In this document: positions 1 to 8,882 of the stretch, in pieces
How positions within the stretch are numbered: the first letter of the stretch is position 1
Layout of the letters: each line of letters opens with the position of its first letter
Source: Streptomyces sp. HD
GTDB taxonomy: Bacteria; Actinomycetota; Actinomycetes; Streptomycetales; Streptomycetaceae
Assembly (NCBI RefSeq): GCF_028369295.1
Contig: NZ_JAQMYP010000059.1
Location: 1 to 62,907 of the forward strand
Direction: 5' to 3'
DNA: 62,907 nucleotides
Notes under the pieces: model-generated
What the model was told of the DNA's origin: nothing
Database searches by the model: none
What the model saw: only the letters and a program-made list of their open reading frames with translations
Program-made: the position numbers and the translations under genes

Positions 1-387
1 ACCGAAGCCGACACCGATCCCGGCCGGGACACCGTCGTCGTCGAGGTCGGCGGCAGGCGCCTGGAGGTCTCCCTCCCGGCTTCCCTCGGGATGGCCCTGG
101 CCCGTACCGGCCTGGCCGCCGGAGCGCGGCCGAAGCGCCGGGCGGCGCGGAACTCCGGGCCCGTGGCCTCCGGGGACACGCTCGCCTCCCCGATGCAGGG
201 GACCGTCGTCAAGGTCGCGGTGGAGGAGGGCCAGCAGGTCGAGGAGGGCGACCTGATCGTCGTACTCGAAGCGATGAAGATGGAACAGCCGCTGAACGCG
301 CACAAGCCCGGCACGGTCAAGGACCTGTCCGCCGCGGTCGGCGCCTCCCTCACTTCCGGTGCGGCCATCTGCGAGATCAAGGACTGA
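1..387 (+). CDS. Acyl-CoA carboxylase alpha subunit, C-terminal end (biotin carrier domain)
   Basis: The reading frame is open from the first base, so only the last 128 residues are in the window. The sequence shows a biotinyl/lipoyl fold with the biotin attachment motif EAMKMEQP; the biotinylated lysine is encoded at 277-279. In actinobacterial acetyl/propionyl-CoA carboxylases this domain ends a long alpha chain that also carries biotin carboxylase, which must lie left of the window. The matching carboxyltransferase beta and epsilon genes are at 11931 and 13547, so the polyketide cluster seems to carry a complete dedicated carboxylase for malonyl-CoA supply. By position it resembles JadJ of the jadomycin cluster (recollection). 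Confidence 0.88.
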   Translation, partial: TEADTDPGRDTVVVEVGGRRLEVSLPASLGMALARTGLAAGARPKRRAARNSGPVASGDTLASPMQGTVVKVAVEEGQQVEEGDLIVVLEAMKMEQPLNAHKPGTVKDLSAAVGASLTSGAAICEIKD

Positions 388-412
388 ACGTCCCCAGGGA
401 GGTGTGACGCAC

Positions 413-544
413 ATGTACTTCGAGACGCCGGACGACGAGTTCGACGCGCCCCCGCCCCCACCCCAGCCGCCCGCCTGGCGTCTGGCCGGTGAGGACGACG
501 AGAACGACAGCGACCATCCGCACATCTGCCGGGGCGTCGACTGA
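413..544 (+). CDS. Small acidic proline-rich hypothetical protein (43 aa)
   Basis: A 43-residue frame starts at ATG 413 with a GGGAGG ribosome-binding site 10 bases upstream. It sits 25 bases after the carboxylase stop and in the same direction, so it is probably co-transcribed. The product has a run of prolines near residue 15 and an Asp/Glu-rich C-terminal half; no domain is recognised. It could be a small carboxylase-associated subunit, because actinobacterial carboxylases often use small epsilon chains, but a better epsilon candidate exists at 13547. The good ribosome-binding site and operon position support translation; the function is unknown. Confidence 0.5.
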   Translation: MYFETPDDEFDAPPPPPQPPAWRLAGEDDENDSDHPHICRGVD

Positions 545-632
545 CGTGAGTCCGGCCGGGAATTCCAGTTCCCTTTCGCGCCCCGCCTTTTCGCGCCCCA
601 CGACCCACGCACCCTTTCCAAGGAGAGAGTTC

Positions 633-962
633 ATGCACAGCACCTTGATCGTGGCCCGGATGGAACCGGGCTCGGCGGTCGATGTCGCCAAGTTGTTCGG
701 CGCGTTCGACGAGACCGAGATGCCGCATCTGATGGGCACTCGGCGCCGTCAGCTCTTCCACTACCGGGGCCTCTATTTCCATTTGCAGGACTTCGACGTG
801 GACAACGGCGGTGAGCTCATCGAGAAGGCCAAGTCCGACGAGCGTTTCGTGCGCATCAGCGAGGACCTGAAGCCCTACATAGCGGCCTACGACCCCGCCA
901 CCTGGCGGTCCCCGGCCGACGCGATGGCCACGCGCTTCTACAACTGGGAGGCGTCCCGATGA
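633..962 (+). CDS. TcmI/JadI-family polyketide cyclase
   Basis: The 109-residue product fits the small dimeric alpha+beta barrel cyclases that close later rings of aromatic polyketides. The opening residues MHSTLIVARM and the segments RRRQLFHYRGLYFHLQDF and YDPATWRSPADAMA are typical of angucycline cyclases (JadI, UrdF, LanF type) as known from the family. ATG 633 is preceded by AAGGAGAGA. The stop overlaps the KS-alpha start by four bases, so the two are translationally coupled. Cyclase directly before KS-alpha, CLF, ACP, KR and aromatase is the standard angucycline order and predicts an angular fourth ring (benz[a]anthracene). Confidence 0.93.
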   Translation: MHSTLIVARMEPGSAVDVAKLFGAFDETEMPHLMGTRRRQLFHYRGLYFHLQDFDVDNGGELIEKAKSDERFVRISEDLKPYIAAYDPATWRSPADAMATRFYNWEASR

Positions 963-2242
963 GCGGAAGTCGGGGCGGTCGTCGGGTCGTCATCACCGGG
1001 ATCGAGGTCCTCGCGCCCGGCGGCGTCGGCAAGGACGACTTCTGGACCATGCTGAGCGAGGGCCGTACCGCGACGCGCGGGATCACCTTCTTCGACCCGA
1101 GCCCCTTTCGTTCGCAGGTCGCGGCGGAGATGGACTTCGACGCGGAGCGGCACGGACTGACCCCGCAGGAGGTCCGCCGGATGGACCGGGCCGCCCAGTT
1201 CGCGGTGGTCGCGGCACGCGGCGCGGTCGCCGACAGCGGCATCGACCTCGCGGCCCACGAGCCGCACCGGGTGGGTGTCACCATCGGCAGCGCGGTCGGC
1301 GCCACGACGGGCCTGGACGAGGAGTACCGGATCGTCAGTGACGGCGGCCGGCTGCACCTGGTGGACCACGAGTACGCCGTACCGCATCTGTACAACTACT
1401 TCGTCCCGAGCTCCTTCTCGGCCGAGGTCGCCTGGACGGTCGGCGCGGAGGGCCCCAACACCGTGGTGTCCACGGGCTGCACCTCCGGTATCGACTCGGT
1501 CGGTTACGCGGTCGAGCTGATCCGCGAGGGCTCGGCCGACGTGATGGTCGCCGGTTCGTCGGACGCGCCGATCTCGCCGATCACCATGGCCTGCTTCGAC
1601 GCCATCAAGGCGACGACCCCGCGCCGGGAGGACCCCGAGCAGGCGTCGCGCCCCTTCGACGGCACCCGCAACGGGTTCGTGCTCGGCGAGGGCTGCGCGG
1701 TGTTCGTGCTGGAGGAGCTGGAGAGCGCCCGGCGGCGCGGGGCGCACATCTACGCCGAGATCGCCGGCTACGCCACCCGCAGCAACGCGTACCACATGAC
1801 CGGACTCAGGCCGGACGGCGCGGAGATGGCGGAGGCCATCACGGTGGCGCTGGACGAGGCCCGGATGAACGTGGACCAGGTCGACTACATCAACGCCCAC
1901 GGCTCCGGCACCAAGCAGAACGACCGGCACGAGACGGCCGCGTTCAAGAAGAGCCTCGGCGACCACGCCTACCGCACCCCCGTGAGCTCCATCAAGTCGA
2001 TGGTGGGGCACTCGCTGGGCGCGATCGGCTCGATCGAGATCGCCGCGTCCGCGCTGGCGATGGAGCACCACGTGGTGCCGCCCACGGCGAACCTGCACAC
2101 CCCCGACCCGGAGTGCGACCTCGACTACGTGCCGGTCACCGCCCGCGAGCAGCTGACCGACGCGGTGCTGACGGTGGGCAGCGGGTTCGGCGGATTCCAG
2201 AGCGCGATGGTGCTCGCCCGTCCCGAGAGGAGCTTGGCGTGA
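959..2242 (+). CDS. Type II polyketide ketosynthase, KS-alpha subunit
   Basis: This 427-residue protein is the condensing subunit of the minimal polyketide synthase. It catalyses decarboxylative Claisen condensation of malonyl-ACP as a heterodimer with the chain-length factor encoded next. The active-site cysteine is Cys174 in VVSTGCTSGID, and the catalytic histidines are His314 (NAHGSGT) and His351 (VGHSLGAIGS), with Lys346 nearby; all are intact. Length is usual for the family. The start overlaps the cyclase stop and the end overlaps the CLF start by four bases, giving fixed subunit stoichiometry. Confidence 0.97.
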   Translation: MSGSRGGRRVVITGIEVLAPGGVGKDDFWTMLSEGRTATRGITFFDPSPFRSQVAAEMDFDAERHGLTPQEVRRMDRAAQFAVVAARGAVADSGIDLAAHEPHRVGVTIGSAVGATTGLDEEYRIVSDGGRLHLVDHEYAVPHLYNYFVPSSFSAEVAWTVGAEGPNTVVSTGCTSGIDSVGYAVELIREGSADVMVAGSSDAPISPITMACFDAIKATTPRREDPEQASRPFDGTRNGFVLGEGCAVFVLEELESARRRGAHIYAEIAGYATRSNAYHMTGLRPDGAEMAEAITVALDEARMNVDQVDYINAHGSGTKQNDRHETAAFKKSLGDHAYRTPVSSIKSMVGHSLGAIGSIEIAASALAMEHHVVPPTANLHTPDPECDLDYVPVTAREQLTDAVLTVGSGFGGFQSAMVLARPERSLA

Positions 2243-3450
2243 ACGCGGTGGTGGTGACGGGGCTGGGCGTCACGGCCCCCAACGGCCTGGGCGTACGGGA
2301 CTACTGGGAGGCGACCCTCGCCGGGAAGAGCGGCATCGGGCGGATCACCCGCTTCGACCCCGCGCAGTACCCGGCGCGGCTGGCCGGTGAGATACCCGGC
2401 TTCGCGGCCGAGGAGCATCTGCCGAGCCGGCTGCTGCCGCAGACCGACCGGATGACCCGGCTGGCACTGGTCGCCGCCGACTGGGCGCTCGCCGACGCCG
2501 GGATCCGGCCGGCGGACCTGCCCGAGTCCAGCATGGGCGTGGTCACGGCGAGTTCGTCGGGCGGCTTCGAGTTCGGCCAGGGCGAGCTGCAGGCGCTGTG
2601 GAGCCGGGGCAGCCAGTACGTCAGCGCGTACCAGTCGTTCGCCTGGTTCTACGCCGTCAACAGCGGCCAGATCTCCATCCGGCACGGCATGAAGGGCCCG
2701 ACCAGCGTGCTCGTCAGCGACCAGGCCGGAGGCCTGGACGCGGTGGCGCATGCCCGCCGGCAGATCCGCAAGGGCACCGCGGTCGTGGTCTCCGGTGCGG
2801 TGGACGCCTCGATCTGCCCGTGGGGCTGGGTCGCCCAGCTCGCCGCACAGCGGCTGACCACCCGGGACGAGCCCAGCCAGGCGTATCTGCCCTTCGACGG
2901 GGCGGCCGACGGGTATGTGCCGGGCGAGGGCGGCGCGCTGCTCGTCATGGAGTCCGAGGAGTCGGCGCGGGCACGCGGTGCGCGGATCTACGGCGAGATC
3001 GCCGGGTACGCCGCCACCTTCGACCCCGCTCCGGACAGCGAGCGCCCGCCGGCCCTGCGCCGGGCGATCGAACTCGCCCTGGACGACGCCGGGCTGGGCG
3101 CCGACGAGGTGGACGTGGTGTTCTGCGACGCCGCGGCCGACCCCGAGCTGGACCGGATCGAGGCGGACGCGATCACCGCGGTGTTCGGCCCCGGCGCCGT
3201 TCCGGTCACCGCGCCGAAGACCATGACGGGCCGCCTCTACTCGGGCGCCGCACCGCTGGACCTGGCCACCGCGTTCCTGGCCATCCGCGACGGGGTGATC
3301 CCGCCGACGGTGCATGTGACCCCGTCCCCGGACTACGCCCTCGACCTGGTCGTCGACCGGCCGCGCGAGGCCGGACTCCGCACGGCCCTGGTCCTGGCCC
3401 GCGGCCACGGCGGCTTCAACTCGGCGGCGATCGTACGGGCCGTCGCCTGA
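2239..3450 (+). CDS. Type II polyketide chain-length factor (KS-beta/CLF)
   Basis: A ketosynthase homologue of 403 residues starting at GTG 2239, which overlaps the KS-alpha stop. The catalytic cysteine is replaced by Gln162 in VLVSDQAGGLD, the hallmark of chain-length factors. CLF pairs with KS-alpha, supplies the acetyl starter by decarboxylating malonyl-ACP, and its inner tunnel sets chain length. Context (angucycline-type cyclase, C9 reductase) predicts a decaketide, but chain length cannot be read directly from sequence here. Confidence 0.97.
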   Translation: MNAVVVTGLGVTAPNGLGVRDYWEATLAGKSGIGRITRFDPAQYPARLAGEIPGFAAEEHLPSRLLPQTDRMTRLALVAADWALADAGIRPADLPESSMGVVTASSSGGFEFGQGELQALWSRGSQYVSAYQSFAWFYAVNSGQISIRHGMKGPTSVLVSDQAGGLDAVAHARRQIRKGTAVVVSGAVDASICPWGWVAQLAAQRLTTRDEPSQAYLPFDGAADGYVPGEGGALLVMESEESARARGARIYGEIAGYAATFDPAPDSERPPALRRAIELALDDAGLGADEVDVVFCDAAADPELDRIEADAITAVFGPGAVPVTAPKTMTGRLYSGAAPLDLATAFLAIRDGVIPPTVHVTPSPDYALDLVVDRPREAGLRTALVLARGHGGFNSAAIVRAVA

Positions 3451-3515
3451 CCACCGCTTCACGAACCACGCATCACGAACCACGCACACCGAACATGACC
3501 CGAGAGGAACCCCAC

Positions 3516-3791
3516 GTGGAAACGCAGCAGTTCACCCTCGACGACCTCAAGCGCATCCTGATCGAGGGCGCCGGCGCCGAGGAGTCCGTCGACCTCGACG
3601 GCGACATCCTCGACGAGGACTTCGAGCACCTCGGCTACGAGTCGCTGGCGCTGCTGGAGACCGGCGGCCGGATCGAGCGCGAGTACGGCATCGTCCTGGA
3701 CGACGACGTCCTGTCGGAGAGCAACACGCCGCGCGCCATGATCGACGCGGTCAACGCCCAGCTCGGAGGCGGCTCTCAGGCCGCCGCCTGA
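3516..3791 (+). CDS. Acyl carrier protein of the type II polyketide synthase
   Basis: A 91-residue, strongly acidic four-helix carrier protein. The phosphopantetheine arm would be attached at Ser43 in LGYESLALLE, the usual aromatic-PKS ACP motif (often GYDSLALLE). I prefer GTG 3516, which has GAGAGGAA seven bases upstream, over the in-frame ATG at 3495, which has none. It shuttles the growing poly-beta-ketone between KS/CLF, ketoreductase and cyclases. Its activating enzyme may be the Sfp-type transferase at 11068 in the same cluster. Confidence 0.95.
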   Translation: METQQFTLDDLKRILIEGAGAEESVDLDGDILDEDFEHLGYESLALLETGGRIEREYGIVLDDDVLSESNTPRAMIDAVNAQLGGGSQAAA

Positions 3792-3895
3792 CACTTCCGC
3801 CCGACGCTTCGCCATACCCGACATTTCATGATCCTGCCGCCGCCGGTACCCCAGTCGACCGGCGGCGGCGTCCACCCGAGGGAGTTGGAAGAAAC

Positions 3896-4681
3896 ATGCC
3901 GCAGCAGACGCAGCGGGTCGCACTCATCACCGGCGCCACCAGTGGCATCGGACTGGCGGCGGCCCGGCAGCTGGGCGCCGCCGGGCACCGTGTGTTCATC
4001 GGCGCGCGGAACGCCGACAACGTGGCCGAGACCGTCAAGCAGCTCCAGGAGGAGGGCATAGAGGCGGACGGCGCCGCCGTGGACGTCCGTTCGCCGGACG
4101 CGGTCCGGGCGTTCGTGCAGGCCGCCGTCGACCGGTTCGGTGCCGTCGACATCCTGGTCAACAACGCCGGCCGCAGCGGTGGCGGAGTGACCGCCGACCT
4201 CGCGGACGAGCTGTGGGACGACGTCATCGACACCAACCTCAACAGCGTCTTCCGGATGACCCGCGAGGTGCTCAACACCGGCGGCATGCGCGACCGCGGC
4301 TGGGGCCGGATCATCAACGTCGCGTCCACCGCCGGCAAGCAGGGGGTGGTCCTCGGCGCCCCCTACTCCGCCTCCAAGCACGGTGTCGTCGGCTTCACCA
4401 AGGCCCTCGGCAACGAGCTCGCGCCGACCGGCGTCACCGTCAACGCCGTCTGCCCGGGCTATGTCGAGACGCCCATGGCGCAGCGGGTCCGCCAGGGATA
4501 CGCCGCCGCCTACGACACCACCGAGGACGCGATCCTGGAGAAGTTCCAGGCCAAGATCCCGCTCGGCCGCTACTCCACGCCGGAGGAGGTCGCCGGGATG
4601 GTCGGCTACCTCGCCTCCGAGACCGCCGCCTCCGTCACCGCGCAGGCGATCAACGTCTGCGGCGGGCTGGGCAACTTCTGA
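3896..4681 (+). CDS. Aromatic polyketide C9 ketoreductase (SDR, ActIII-like)
   Basis: Exactly 261 residues, like actinorhodin ketoreductase. Cofactor motif TGATSGIG (12-19), structural NNAG (89-92), and catalytic Asn114, Ser144, Tyr157 and Lys161 are present, as is the typical end NVCGGLGNF. It should reduce the C9 ketone of the nascent chain with NADPH and so direct first-ring closure at C7-C12. The family's Pro-Gly-Gly at 94-96, linked to stereochemical control in ActIII, reads Ser-Gly-Gly here. A ribosome-binding site GGAGTTGGAAG precedes ATG 3896. Confidence 0.96.
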   Translation: MPQQTQRVALITGATSGIGLAAARQLGAAGHRVFIGARNADNVAETVKQLQEEGIEADGAAVDVRSPDAVRAFVQAAVDRFGAVDILVNNAGRSGGGVTADLADELWDDVIDTNLNSVFRMTREVLNTGGMRDRGWGRIINVASTAGKQGVVLGAPYSASKHGVVGFTKALGNELAPTGVTVNAVCPGYVETPMAQRVRQGYAAAYDTTEDAILEKFQAKIPLGRYSTPEEVAGMVGYLASETAASVTAQAINVCGGLGNF

Positions 4682-4760
4682 GCCCCGCGCCGACCCCTGC
4701 CCCCTGCCCGATCCCCGCCCGGGCCGCAACAGCACCCAACCAGACGAAGAGGACGAGGAC

Positions 4761-5711
4761 GTGACCACGACGGAAGCAACGACCCGCGAGGTGGCGCACG
4801 AGATCACCGTCTCGGCCCCCGCAGACGCCGTCTACCGCCTGATCGCCGAGGTGGAGAACTGGCCGCGGATCTTCCCGCCCACCATCCACGTGGACCACCT
4901 GGAGAAGGGCGAGCGCGAGGAGCGCATCCGCATCTGGGCCACCGCCAACGGCGCCGCCAAGAGCTGGACCTCCCGCCGCACCCTGGACCCCGCCGGCCGC
5001 CGCATCACCTTCCGCCAGGAGGTCTCCGCACCCCCGGTCGCCGCGATGGGCGGCGCCTGGGTGATCGAGGAACTGCCGGGCGGCGAGTCACTGGTCCGGC
5101 TGCTGCACGACTACTCCGCCATCGACGACGACCCCGAGAGCCTCGCCTGGATCGACGAGGCCGTCGACCGCAACTCCCGCTCCGAGCTCGCCGCCCTGAA
5201 GGAGAACGTCGAGCGGGCCCACGCCACCCGCGAGCTGACCTTCTCCTTCGAGGACACCGTCCTGATCGAGGGCTCGGCCAAGGACGTCTACGACTTCATC
5301 AACGAGGCCGACCGCTGGGTGGACCGCCTGCCGCACGTGGCCCGGGTCGCCTTCGAGGAGCCCACTCCCGGCCTCCAGGTGCTGGAGATGGACACCAGGG
5401 CCAAGGACGGCTCGACGCACACCACCAAGTCGTACCGGGTGACCTTCCCGCACCGCGCGATCGCCTACAAGCAGGTGACCCTGCCGGCCCTGATGACCCT
5501 GCACACCGGCCTGTGGACGTTCGAGGAGTACCCGCGCGGCGTCGCCGCCACCTCGCAGCACACGGTCGTGCTCAACCCGGACAACATCCAGCGGATCCTC
5601 GGCCCCGACGCCACCGTCGAGGACGCCCGCGACTACGTCCAGGGCGCGCTGAGCACCAACAGCCGCGCCACGCTGGGCCACGCCAGGGACCACGCGGAGA
5701 AGAGCCGCTGA
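4761..5711 (+). CDS. Didomain aromatase/cyclase (ActVII/JadD-like)
   Basis: The 316-residue product has two START/Bet v1-like halves (about 10-150 and 165-310), as in aromatase/cyclases that act on C9-reduced chains. Recognisable segments include YRLIAEVENWPRIFPPTIHVD in the first half and VYDFINEADRWVDRLPHVARV in the second. It aromatises the first ring after ketoreduction. GTG 4761 follows GAGGACGAGGAC; translation from a far upstream start would add low-complexity residues. It lies between the ketoreductase and the oxygenases, as in angucycline clusters. Confidence 0.94.
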   Translation: MTTTEATTREVAHEITVSAPADAVYRLIAEVENWPRIFPPTIHVDHLEKGEREERIRIWATANGAAKSWTSRRTLDPAGRRITFRQEVSAPPVAAMGGAWVIEELPGGESLVRLLHDYSAIDDDPESLAWIDEAVDRNSRSELAALKENVERAHATRELTFSFEDTVLIEGSAKDVYDFINEADRWVDRLPHVARVAFEEPTPGLQVLEMDTRAKDGSTHTTKSYRVTFPHRAIAYKQVTLPALMTLHTGLWTFEEYPRGVAATSQHTVVLNPDNIQRILGPDATVEDARDYVQGALSTNSRATLGHARDHAEKSR

Positions 5712-5713
5712 CC

Positions 5714-7219
5714 ATGGCCACCGACACCTCCCGGGCCACCCGGGTCATCGTGGTGGGGGCAGGCCCCGTGGGCCTGTTCCTCGCCGGCGAGCTCCGCCTC
5801 GGCGGCGCCGACGTCGTCGTGCTGGAACGGCTGCGCACCCCCACCACGGAGTCCCGCGCCTCCACGCTGCACGCCCGCACGGTGGAGCTGTTCGACTGCC
5901 GGGGGCTGCTGGACGCGCTCGGCGGCCCGCCGCGCGAGCCCCGCGGCCACTTCGGCGGCGTACCGATGGACCTGACCGTGCCCGGCCCGTACTCGGGCCA
6001 GTGGAAGGTGCCGCAGACCAGGACCGAGGAACTCCTCCAGGACTGGGCCGGGGCCCTCGGCGCCGACATCCGGCGCGGCTGGGAGGTACGCGAACTCACC
6101 CAGCGGGACGGCGCCGAGGGCGGGGACGCGGACGGGTACGTGGAGGTCACCGCCGACACCCCGGACGGCGTACGGCGGCTGCGGGCGGCGTATCTCGTCG
6201 CCTGTGACGGCGAGGACAGCACCGTGCGGCGGCTGACCGGGGCGGAGTTCCCCGGCAGCCCGGCCGGGCGGGAGCTGCTGCGGGCGGACATCGCCGGGGT
6301 GGACATCCCGAACCGGCGGTTCGAGCGCCGGGAGCACGGGCTGGCCATCGCGGCCCGGATGCCCGGCGGGGTCACCCGGGTGATGGTGCACGCCTTCGGG
6401 CACCCGGCCCGGCGGCGGACGGGACCGCCGGACTTCGCCGAGGTCGTCGACGTATGGCGCCAGGTCACCGGCGAGGACCTGAGCGGTGGCCGCCCCGTCT
6501 GGCTCAACGCCTTCGGTGACGCCAACCAGCAGCTGGAGCGGTATCGCCACCGGCGGGTGCTGTTCGCCGGGGACGCCGCCCACCGGCAGATGCCGAGCGG
6601 CGGCCAGGCCCTCAACCTCGGCCTCCAGGACGCGGCCAACCTCGGCTGGAAGCTGGCCTCGGTGGCCTGCGGCCGGGCACCCGAGGGGTTGCTCGACACC
6701 TACGACGACGAGCGGCACGCGGTCGGGCGCCGGGTGCTGGCCAACATCAGGGCCCAGGCGCTGCTGCTGCTCGGCGGGCCCGAGGTGGAGGCTGCGCGCA
6801 CCCTGCTCGGCGAACTCATCGCCGCGGGACCGACGCGGGACCACCTCGCGGCGATGATCACCGGGCTCGACATCCGCTACCCCGTGGGCGGCGGCACCCA
6901 CCCCCTGCTCGGCGCCCGGCTCCCGCTCGGCACGCTGCCGACACCGGACGGCCCGGTCGGCGTCGCCGGGCTGCTGCGGGACGGCCGCGGACTGCTGCTC
7001 GTATCCGACTCGGCCCGGGCCGAACTGCGCTGGGTCGGCAAGGTCTGGTCCGACCGCGTCACCCCGGTGGCGGTACGACCGGACACCGCCGAACCGCTGC
7101 ACGGCGCCGAGGGCCTGCTGGTCCGCCCCGACGGCCATGTCGCCTGGGCGGGCGCGGATCCGTGGGCGGCGACGGCGGCGATACGGCACTGGTTCGGGCG
7201 GCCGGATCCGGGGCTGTGA
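5714..7219 (+). CDS. FAD-dependent aromatic polyketide hydroxylase 1 (PgaE/JadH family)
   Basis: A 501-residue class A flavoprotein monooxygenase. The Rossmann motif GAGPVG is at residues 15-20, and the second FAD motif VLFAGDAAHRQMPSGGQ is near residue 283, followed by LNLGLQDAANLGWKLA. Such enzymes use NAD(P)H and oxygen to hydroxylate angucyclinone intermediates, for instance at C12 to form the quinone. The start is two bases after the aromatase stop. The C-terminal third is thioredoxin-like, as in this family. It is a close paralogue of the next gene, so the pair may act at successive positions; which position cannot be decided from sequence. Confidence 0.93.
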   Translation: MATDTSRATRVIVVGAGPVGLFLAGELRLGGADVVVLERLRTPTTESRASTLHARTVELFDCRGLLDALGGPPREPRGHFGGVPMDLTVPGPYSGQWKVPQTRTEELLQDWAGALGADIRRGWEVRELTQRDGAEGGDADGYVEVTADTPDGVRRLRAAYLVACDGEDSTVRRLTGAEFPGSPAGRELLRADIAGVDIPNRRFERREHGLAIAARMPGGVTRVMVHAFGHPARRRTGPPDFAEVVDVWRQVTGEDLSGGRPVWLNAFGDANQQLERYRHRRVLFAGDAAHRQMPSGGQALNLGLQDAANLGWKLASVACGRAPEGLLDTYDDERHAVGRRVLANIRAQALLLLGGPEVEAARTLLGELIAAGPTRDHLAAMITGLDIRYPVGGGTHPLLGARLPLGTLPTPDGPVGVAGLLRDGRGLLLVSDSARAELRWVGKVWSDRVTPVAVRPDTAEPLHGAEGLLVRPDGHVAWAGADPWAATAAIRHWFGRPDPGL

Positions 7220-7300
7220 CCCTGAGCCATCTCAGAACACCGGAAGTCATCGCAAGTCGTACATGATCATATTTGGGCGATGCTCAGAGAGGGAAGCACT

Positions 7301-8878
7301 GTGGACACGGATGTGATCGTCGTCGGTGCGGGGCCGACGGGCCTCATGCTGGCCGGGGAACTGCGGCTGGGCGGCGCCCGGGTCGTCGTGGTGGAGAAGC
7401 TGGCCGAGCCGACCGGGCAGTCCCGGGGGCTCGGTTTCACGGCCCGCGCCATGGAGGTGTTCGACCAGCGGGGCCTGCTGCCGCGCTTCGGCACGCTGGA
7501 GAAGAGCCCGATGGGCCACTTCGGCGGCGTCCAGTTCGACTACACCGTCCTGGAGGACGCCCACTTCGGCGCGCGCGGCGTCCCGCAGTCGCAGACCGAG
7601 GCCGTCCTGGAGGAGTGGGCCGGTGAGCTGGGCGCGGACATCCGGCGCGGCTGGGAGCTGACCAAGCTGGCCGACGACGGCGACGGCGTCGAGATCGTGG
7701 CCGCCACACCCGAGGGCGAGCAGCGGGTGCGCGGCGCCTACCTGGTCGGCTGCGACGGGGGACAGAGCGTCGTCCGCAGGGCGGTCGGGTTCGACTTCCC
7801 CGGGCTGCCGGCCACCCGCCGGATGTATCTCGCCGACGTCACCGGCTGCGACATCCGGCCCCGCTTCCTGGGGGAGCGGCTGGACAACGGCATGGTGATG
7901 GCCGCGCCGCTGGCGCCGGGCGTCGACCGGATCATCGTGTGCGAGGACGGCACCCCGGCCGGGGACCGGCCGCAGGCGGTGGAGTTCGACGAGGTCGCCG
8001 CCGCCTGGGAACGCATCACCGGCGAGTCGCTGGCCGGGGGCGGCGCCGACTGGGTCAGCTCCTTCACGGACGCCACCCGTCAGGTCTCCGCCTACCGCAA
8101 GGGCCGGGTGCTGCTCGCCGGGGACGCCGCGCACGTGCATCTCCCGGCCGGGGGACAGGGGCTCAGCACGGGTGTGCAGGACGCGGTCAACCTCGGCTGG
8201 AAGCTGGCCGCCGTGGTCCGCGGGGACGTCGCGGACACCCTCCTCGACAGCTACCACGACGAACGGCACCCCGTCGGCGCCCGGCTGCTGATGAACACCC
8301 GGGCGCAGGGCATGATCTTCCTCGGCGGCCCCGAGGCCGACCCGGTGCGCAAGGTGTTCGGCGAGTTGATGGCCCTGGAGGAGGTCCGCCGTCGACTGGC
8401 AGGTGTGGTCAGCCACCTCGACATCGCCTACGACTTCGGCTCCGCCCCCGGCGCCCACCGTCTCGTCGGCCGCCGCCTCCCCCCGCGCCCGCTCCTCCTG
8501 CCCGACGGCACGCAGACCACCACGACGGCCCTGCTCCACCCGGCCCGCGGCGTCCTGCTCGACCTGACCGACGACGCCGGCCTCCGCAAGAGCGCGGCCG
8601 GTTGGACCGACCGGATCTCGGTCGTCACGGCCGGTCCCGAGAGCGCCGAGGTGTTCTCCGGGGCGACGGCCCTGCTGGTACGCCCGGACGGTCACGTGGC
8701 CTGGGCGGCGGGAGGAGAACGAGGGGACGCGACCGACGCGGCCTCCGGGCCCGCAGCCTCCGGCGCCGCCACCCCGGGCACCCCCGCCCCCAAGGCCACC
8801 GCCGCCGACATAGCGGCCGGCGTCGACAGCCTCGTCACCGCCCTGCACCACTGGTTCGGCACCCCGGAGGTGGCTTAG
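7301..8878 (+). CDS. FAD-dependent aromatic polyketide hydroxylase 2
   Basis: A 525-residue paralogue of the preceding enzyme. FAD motifs are VVGAGPTG near the start and VLLAGDAAHVHLPAGGQG with LSTGVQDAVNLGWKLA about 270 residues in. GTG 7301 is chosen because AGAGAGGGAAG lies just upstream. A Gly/Ala/Pro/Thr-rich insertion of about 30 residues precedes the last helix and is not seen in the first paralogue. JadF-like enzymes of this family combine hydroxylation with 2,3-dehydration of the angucyclinone; that is a family-level inference. The 81-base gap before it is the only real gap in the oxygenase part of the operon. Confidence 0.92.
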   Translation: MDTDVIVVGAGPTGLMLAGELRLGGARVVVVEKLAEPTGQSRGLGFTARAMEVFDQRGLLPRFGTLEKSPMGHFGGVQFDYTVLEDAHFGARGVPQSQTEAVLEEWAGELGADIRRGWELTKLADDGDGVEIVAATPEGEQRVRGAYLVGCDGGQSVVRRAVGFDFPGLPATRRMYLADVTGCDIRPRFLGERLDNGMVMAAPLAPGVDRIIVCEDGTPAGDRPQAVEFDEVAAAWERITGESLAGGGADWVSSFTDATRQVSAYRKGRVLLAGDAAHVHLPAGGQGLSTGVQDAVNLGWKLAAVVRGDVADTLLDSYHDERHPVGARLLMNTRAQGMIFLGGPEADPVRKVFGELMALEEVRRRLAGVVSHLDIAYDFGSAPGAHRLVGRRLPPRPLLLPDGTQTTTTALLHPARGVLLDLTDDAGLRKSAAGWTDRISVVTAGPESAEVFSGATALLVRPDGHVAWAAGGERGDATDAASGPAASGAATPGTPAPKATAADIAAGVDSLVTALHHWFGTPEVA

Positions 8879-8882
8879 CCCG

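Noticed and set aside
938..2098. Minus-strand ORF opposite KS-alpha, and similar long antisense ORFs at 2125-3489, 5633-7189, 7247-8950 and 11646-13520
   Set aside because: All mirror clear enzyme genes, lack ribosome-binding sites and motifs, and have Arg/Gly/Val-rich shadow composition.
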